Positions 27,801 through 33,800 of a stretch of 64,000 nt of DNA are shown here, in pieces. Within the stretch, counting starts at the first letter, position 1, and every line of letters starts with the position of its first letter. The stretch covers positions 6,274,699-6,338,698 of the forward strand of contig OX422194.1 in assembly GCA_949130485.1 (NCBI GenBank), given 5' to 3'. The notes under the pieces are model-generated. The model made no database searches, was not told the DNA's origin, and saw nothing but the letters and a program-made list of their open reading frames with translations. Source of the stretch: Agelas oroides. Its lineage: Eukaryota > Porifera > Demospongiae > Agelasida > Agelasidae. A program made the translations under genes and the position numbers.

Positions 27801-30800
27801 CTAAGTCCACAAGTATGTTTTGCGTGGAAGTTTTCCTGCAATTTTGTAGAAGCAAGCTTTTGGCACATGCAGGAAACTTGTTTCCTACACATTAAAAGTG
27901 AAGTATCTATAGAAGTGATCCCATAAAAATGATTTTAGGCAGTAGCTTGCTATAAAGTTTGCTTATTTTCTTTGGAATAATTACATAATCGGGCAGTTAC
28001 ATGAACTTCCTATATTTGATCTTCCAGACAACTCATGTCGGGCACATCTGAGGCCAACTGGAGTGGATGGCTCTGAATACATCAATGCCAGCTTTGTGAA
28101 TGTAGGTTAAACTCTCATTTCAAAGTTTAGATAAGATTTTGCTTACACATGTTGCAGGTATAGTACACCATAAGTCTATAAATTCTCATGCCTAGGGCTA
28201 CAAACATCAGAATGCCTACATGGCCACTCAGGCACCACTCCAGACTACTGTGGATGATTTCTGGCGGATGATCTGGGAGTTTAAGAGCAAGATAATTGTG
28301 ATGCTATGCAACATTGTGGAGAATAAACAGGAAGCCTCCTACCCTTACTGGCCCACCAAGGAGGAACAGACTGAGAAGTATGGAAACATCATTGTCACAA
28401 TGCGGTCTAAGGCAGCCTATGGTGACTTTATTGTGAGAAAGTTCAACCTGCAGGAGGACAAGGTTTGTGGGGCACCTTGTGGTATATAATGTCATGATTA
28501 CGTAGCTACACATACAGTAGCATAGCTTATTACGTAGATGAAGGGTGTTATTTCATAACCCACAATGTCAAAATGCATCTTGTACAGTGGGTGACTTTGC
28601 ATACCATCTAGGCCTGTCTTTTTCAGGGAGATGTGGTTCATTCATGCACTAAATCACCATATAAGCAATGCCCCATTTCTACACTTGTTCGATCACACTT
28701 GAAAGTGATCAAGCATTTTGTACATTGCTAATGTTTTATAAAACATTACGATCATTGCTTCTCCTCTGCCAAAGGTGCACTCAAACTTCTACCAATGATT
28801 TCATGTATACCGTATTTCTTCGAATAGACGCCGCCCTCGAATAGTAGCCGCGGAATCAAAAGCTCTGAGTGAAATAAACGCCACCCTCAAATAGTAGCCG
28901 CAGCTAGTATACGCTGCACACGTACGCAAATAATTTCTGACAACGGTCTTTGGGCTAACGCTAGGACTGTTTGTGTTGCACAACTCTTTTCCATGGCTGA
29001 CAGCAGGCTGAGAGGCTGTGTGTACTACTGACAGCGTCTAACAGTCGTCACTGTATCACTCGTACGTACCTTATCCAGCCATTGTTGATGTCCGCGGGCT
29101 TCCTAGAGAAGTAAATGCCGCCCTCGAATAGTGGCCGCACAAAACCGAGCAGCAAAAAAATAGTTGCCGTGGCATCTGATCGAAGAAATACGGTAACAGT
29201 ATTTTTCACTGAAAAGCCTCACAAGTTACAAAGCTTTCAGCTTTACATATACATACCACATGACACAGGACAACTATAGCCTGAATGTTGATGTTTGTAC
29301 CATACTGTAGCACAGAAGTGAACTTCATACCCAAGTTTCGCATTCAGAACCTGAACAATAAACCTTGCAGAATTCACATCTCTAGCTACCATGGTCCATG
29401 GTCTTGATAGCAAGTAGTGTCAGTCCCAGGCCACATGGAATGAAACATAACAGCCCATGACAGCTCCTTGTAGCAGTGCTTCATCTACCTTGAATATTGT
29501 GTAAGACTCCAAAGTTTTATGTCAGTCATAACTCTAATCTACGTAACTACTTTGGCCACTGTAAATAGTCTATGTGGCTGCACTTGACTTCCATACATGT
29601 CATGACAACTGTGTGCTTGATTGGGTAAGTCTTCTAAGGCTGGAAAGAAGAAACAGAACTTGGCATCATATGAACACTTGTTTTTACAAGACTTAAAAAA
29701 ACATTAGAAATGTAAAAAGATGTAGGGATGGCATGCCAAAAAGTATGCAAACAAGGTAGGGATAATGCATGAAAGCAAAGGTCAACATATTGTCAAAGCC
29801 CCATCCCTACATCTTTTTCACACTACAGTTAGACAGTGCATGGGGGTCTTCCTACAAGTTCACAACCTTTACTGGCAGTTCATGGCTGTAACCTTCTCCC
29901 ACGTGGCCTGGGAACGAGGTTAGTATGACCCACTTGGTAGCATTATGTTATACTGAACCTCTTCAACAACTTAAGCAGTGAGTTGGAGTAGACTGCAGAC
30001 TTATGATAGTAAGTGTCGTTAAAGTACATGGCATGGTTCTAGCCTCATCCCCAGGCCACTTTCCTTCTCCCACATGTCGGCTCAGGAATGAGGCTAATAT
30101 GATCTAGCAGCATTGCATCTGCTGTAGTGTGAAAAAGATGTAGGGATGGGGCTTTGACAATATGTTGACCTTTGCTTTCATGCATTATCCCTACCTTGTT
30201 TGCATACTTTTTGGCATGCCATCCCTACATCTTATTACATTTCTAATGTTTTTTAAGTCTTGTTTCTGTACTTTTTTGATATTAATCTCAGTTACAGTTA
30301 GACCTAAGCCTAAGAAGAATATTTCAAGTGTAACCACAACACCAGAACTTGAAATGGCATTAACAGTTTAGTAGTGATCCAGGCATGTAATAATTACGTG
30401 TAATATTCAGATTCAGATTCAGAAATGTTCTTTAGACAGGAATGTTACATCAGCTAAATATAGGCTGGTCTTCAGTAATGTCCTGCGTACATACAAAACA
30501 ACAAAGTTACAATGAACAACAGCGACCAAAAGAACAACAGTTAACAACAATGTAGAGGTAACAGAAGAGGTAGTTCATGTGAAGAAATAAAGGCTAGAAT
30601 ATCTAGACTTAAAGGTAGTAGATGAGTACAAAGACTGATCTATAGTGAGTTCCATAAAACAGCATCTTGGTAGTAAAACTATTTTTGGCTATGGTAGTTC
30701 TTACAAAAGGAATGTAAATGCGGTAGCTATTACGCAGGCAACGTTTAGTCTTATGTGCAGATAATTCAAATGTATTCTGTAAGTAAGGAGGGGATAAACC

Positions 30801-33800
30801 ATTCAAAACCTTAAAAACATAAGTAGCAGTGTGATACCTCCTGCACTGGTCAAGTGTTGACCAGTTTAGAGTCTTATAAAGTTCAACTGTTCTTGCAGTG
30901 CTTGGTGTACCTAGTACAATTCTTGCTGCAAGCTTTTGAACTCTCTCGAGTTTGTCAACCTGTTTGAGAGCTCCTGGGGACCATGCCACATCACAGTAAT
31001 CAAGGAGAGGTTGAACAAGGGATTTATAAAGTGTTTCTGTTACATTTTTGGGAAGTAGCATCATTCGCCAGATAGCAAATAATTTGCTGCAGGCTTCAGC
31101 TAGAACCTGATGACGGGCCAACCACTCTCTGTACCAAACTTTGTGAACTTTGTGAAACCAATTTCATGATTCAGTTGTCAATCACATGACGACTGACCAG
31201 CTGCAGCACAGACAACTATCATACTGACAACTGACCATCCTAGCTTTACAGTTCACTAAAGCCGGCTAGCGCTGTGAGTAGGCTATTTTTAGTGTGGCTA
31301 CAAGTAGGCAACTGAATGCAGCGCCTTACCTACGTGGTGTTCATAAGCCTTGCCCAATGCCGCGGGGGGGAAAGACCGTGTCAGCCAAGCGTACTGCCCG
31401 CTCAGGGCGATTTCGCTTGTGTACTAGTCTCGCTTCCAGACCAATGACTGTGGTGAAGCTATGAAGACGCTGAGTGGTCATAGAGCTCCGCGCTGTGATA
31501 ACCATCAGTTTTGTGCTAAAATGAGGGTGAGTACTTAAACCGTTTGCGAGATATCGTTGTTGAGCATAGTGGTCTTAACTAGTGCTGAAACGAATAGTAC
31601 AATATTCGAATATTCGATCGTTACAGTACCATTCGATTGTCACAGCACATATACGAATATCCGTGTAATTACGTAATCGGCCCTCACGTGATGTTCCACG
31701 TGTCTCAATTGTATAGTATGGCGAGCTCAAGTAAATCTAGGCCTTTGAGGAGTCCTGTATGGGAATACTTCAAGATTGTTAGTGAAAGAAGGTTCGCTGC
31801 AAGTTGTGCGTGCTACCTGCCACTACTACTTTGTGTGTGTGTGTGCGTGTGTGCATGCGTCTCTGTGTGTGTGTGTGCACCAATTATTCGGTATTCGATT
31901 GTTAAGGAAGCAGCTATTCAAATAGCAAAAATCACTATTCGTTTCAGCACTAGTCTTAACAAGAAAAAAAGAATAAGAAAAATGGCACTTTCGCTACCGC
32001 ACACTTTTGCGTTTAGCTGTCTTCCGCGTGGCTTTTCGCCACTTATATCAGTCTTGCTGATCAGAAAGGCACTCGAAGAGGAAGCCTAGGCGCTTAAATA
32101 AGCTCTTAGCCTGTTTGTGGTGAAGTTATACGGCTTTTGCTTAAGTATTGCATATATTGTGCGTCGGCGCCATCCCTACATAAAGAGTCGGTATTTATAA
32201 TTTTTTTCTTTTCACTTGGGATGTAATTGCACTGAAATCCTCCTGCATTAGTTGTTCAAACGTCTTCCTTCAACTGGACGCTGTTGCTCTCAATATTCCT
32301 GTATAATCATCAGTGACTTCTCACCACAATTAAGAAGCATTTAAGCAGAAATGTAAAGTAACAGCTATACGGCTCAACCCTGAAAGGATATGAAAAACAA
32401 CATTAAGTACTATAATACTTTGTGAGCAAGTGTCATCAAATGAGGATAAGCAGGTAGTTCAGCTAATTTTGTTTAGACTGTGTACAGTTTACAGAATTAC
32501 AGAAATCATGCCACAGTTTGCTCATCTTCAACTCTAGGATGAGGGCTCCCAGAGCAAATGCTTCCAGGTGACACAGTTCCACTACAGTGAGTGGCCAGAA
32601 GCTGGCAAACCCCCTTCCTCTGGTGGCCTGATTGAGATGATAGATCTGCTGATGAAGACTCAGATGAATACTGGCAATCGAGCCATCACTGTGATGTGCA
32701 AGTGAGAAAACAAATGTCTACTGTAAACATTCACTACGTTGTACATAGGTTATATTGCTACCCTGTCGTAAGCATCGTCTGGAATACCACAGTACAGTCC
32801 AAACCATTTAATAGCCACGAGTGCAAGAGCTGTTTCAAGTCTGCATGGTTTGAATATACCCAACTTCAATTCACGTTCTTTTAACCACAATTCTTCTACA
32901 TTTGGATCAATCACAATCTTTTAACCACACATTTAATATACGGTGTTGTACCTACATGTGCTATGTATGCTTGGAGAATTGTTGTTGGTGTTATACCTTT
33001 AGAAAAGATGGTTTGAAAACTAAGTCCTTTCCACATCACTCCCATCTTTTCCAATTCTCCACTCAGACACGGAGTCCATACAGTATAATACACTGCATGA
33101 CACAGCCCATCAGCTTGAGCACAGCTAGCTATTACGCATAAACAAACACACATTTATAATGTCACTGTTCACAAACACACTCCAACAAATTTTAATCTAC
33201 CAACTTCTTAGACCAGTACAGACACTAATCCACCAAATTTCATTTGCTTTTTAGCTATACACTATATTATTGTGTATACACTTATGCATACACACACACA
33301 CACACACACACACACATCACTGTACCTTTACTCAGTGATGGAGTTGGTCGCACTGGGACCTTCATCTGTATCTACTCCCAGCTGGAGCGGCTGAAATCTG
33401 AAGGAGTGGTGGACATCTTCCAGTCCATTAAGTCAGCACGCATATATCGAGCTGGACTTGTCCCACAAGATGTAAGGGGTTGGACATTTCAAATTAAAGT
33501 ATCCAGTTCTGATGTCTCACCAGTGCCATCCAATCATGGGAACTGGTTTATAAGTACATGTACTTGTTGGGGTGAGCCTGAGCAAGAGCTACATACTAGT
33601 GGGACTACATTGTGTGTGTAAGCTTTTTTGTTGATAAGACCAAACGAGTGGATTCAAGAGAGCTTTCCACCCTGTTTAGTAAACTAAACTAATAACAGAA
33701 AGGTGAGGGGGGTACTTAAGGGAATGTCCGGTTTAAAGCTGTATTATACACATTGTGATAATGTCCAGTAACCAGACAATTTCCGGACAAACTTTACTAG

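Larger units (their letters stand above)
29689..32200. mobile_element. Large composite element, copy 1
   Basis: Begins with a palindromic block (29689-30265) whose ends both read ACAAGACTTAAAAAA...GATGTAGGGATGGCATGCC, and ends near GGCGCCATCCCTACATA at 32168-32185. A reverse-oriented copy lies at 52885-54510. Compared with that copy this one has gained a retrotransposon fragment (30405-31090) and a hAT-like MITE (31580-31952). It lies in the intron before the D2 exon at 32538. Confidence 0.7.

Noticed and set aside
27320-27825. Possible CRISPR array
   Set aside because: The units are contiguous with no spacers and the genome is eukaryotic; it is a minisatellite.
27220-27892. Long minus-strand frames of 150-211 residues
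   Set aside because: They are the translation of a 23-bp minisatellite with no stop on that strand; all three frames give the same peptide cycle.
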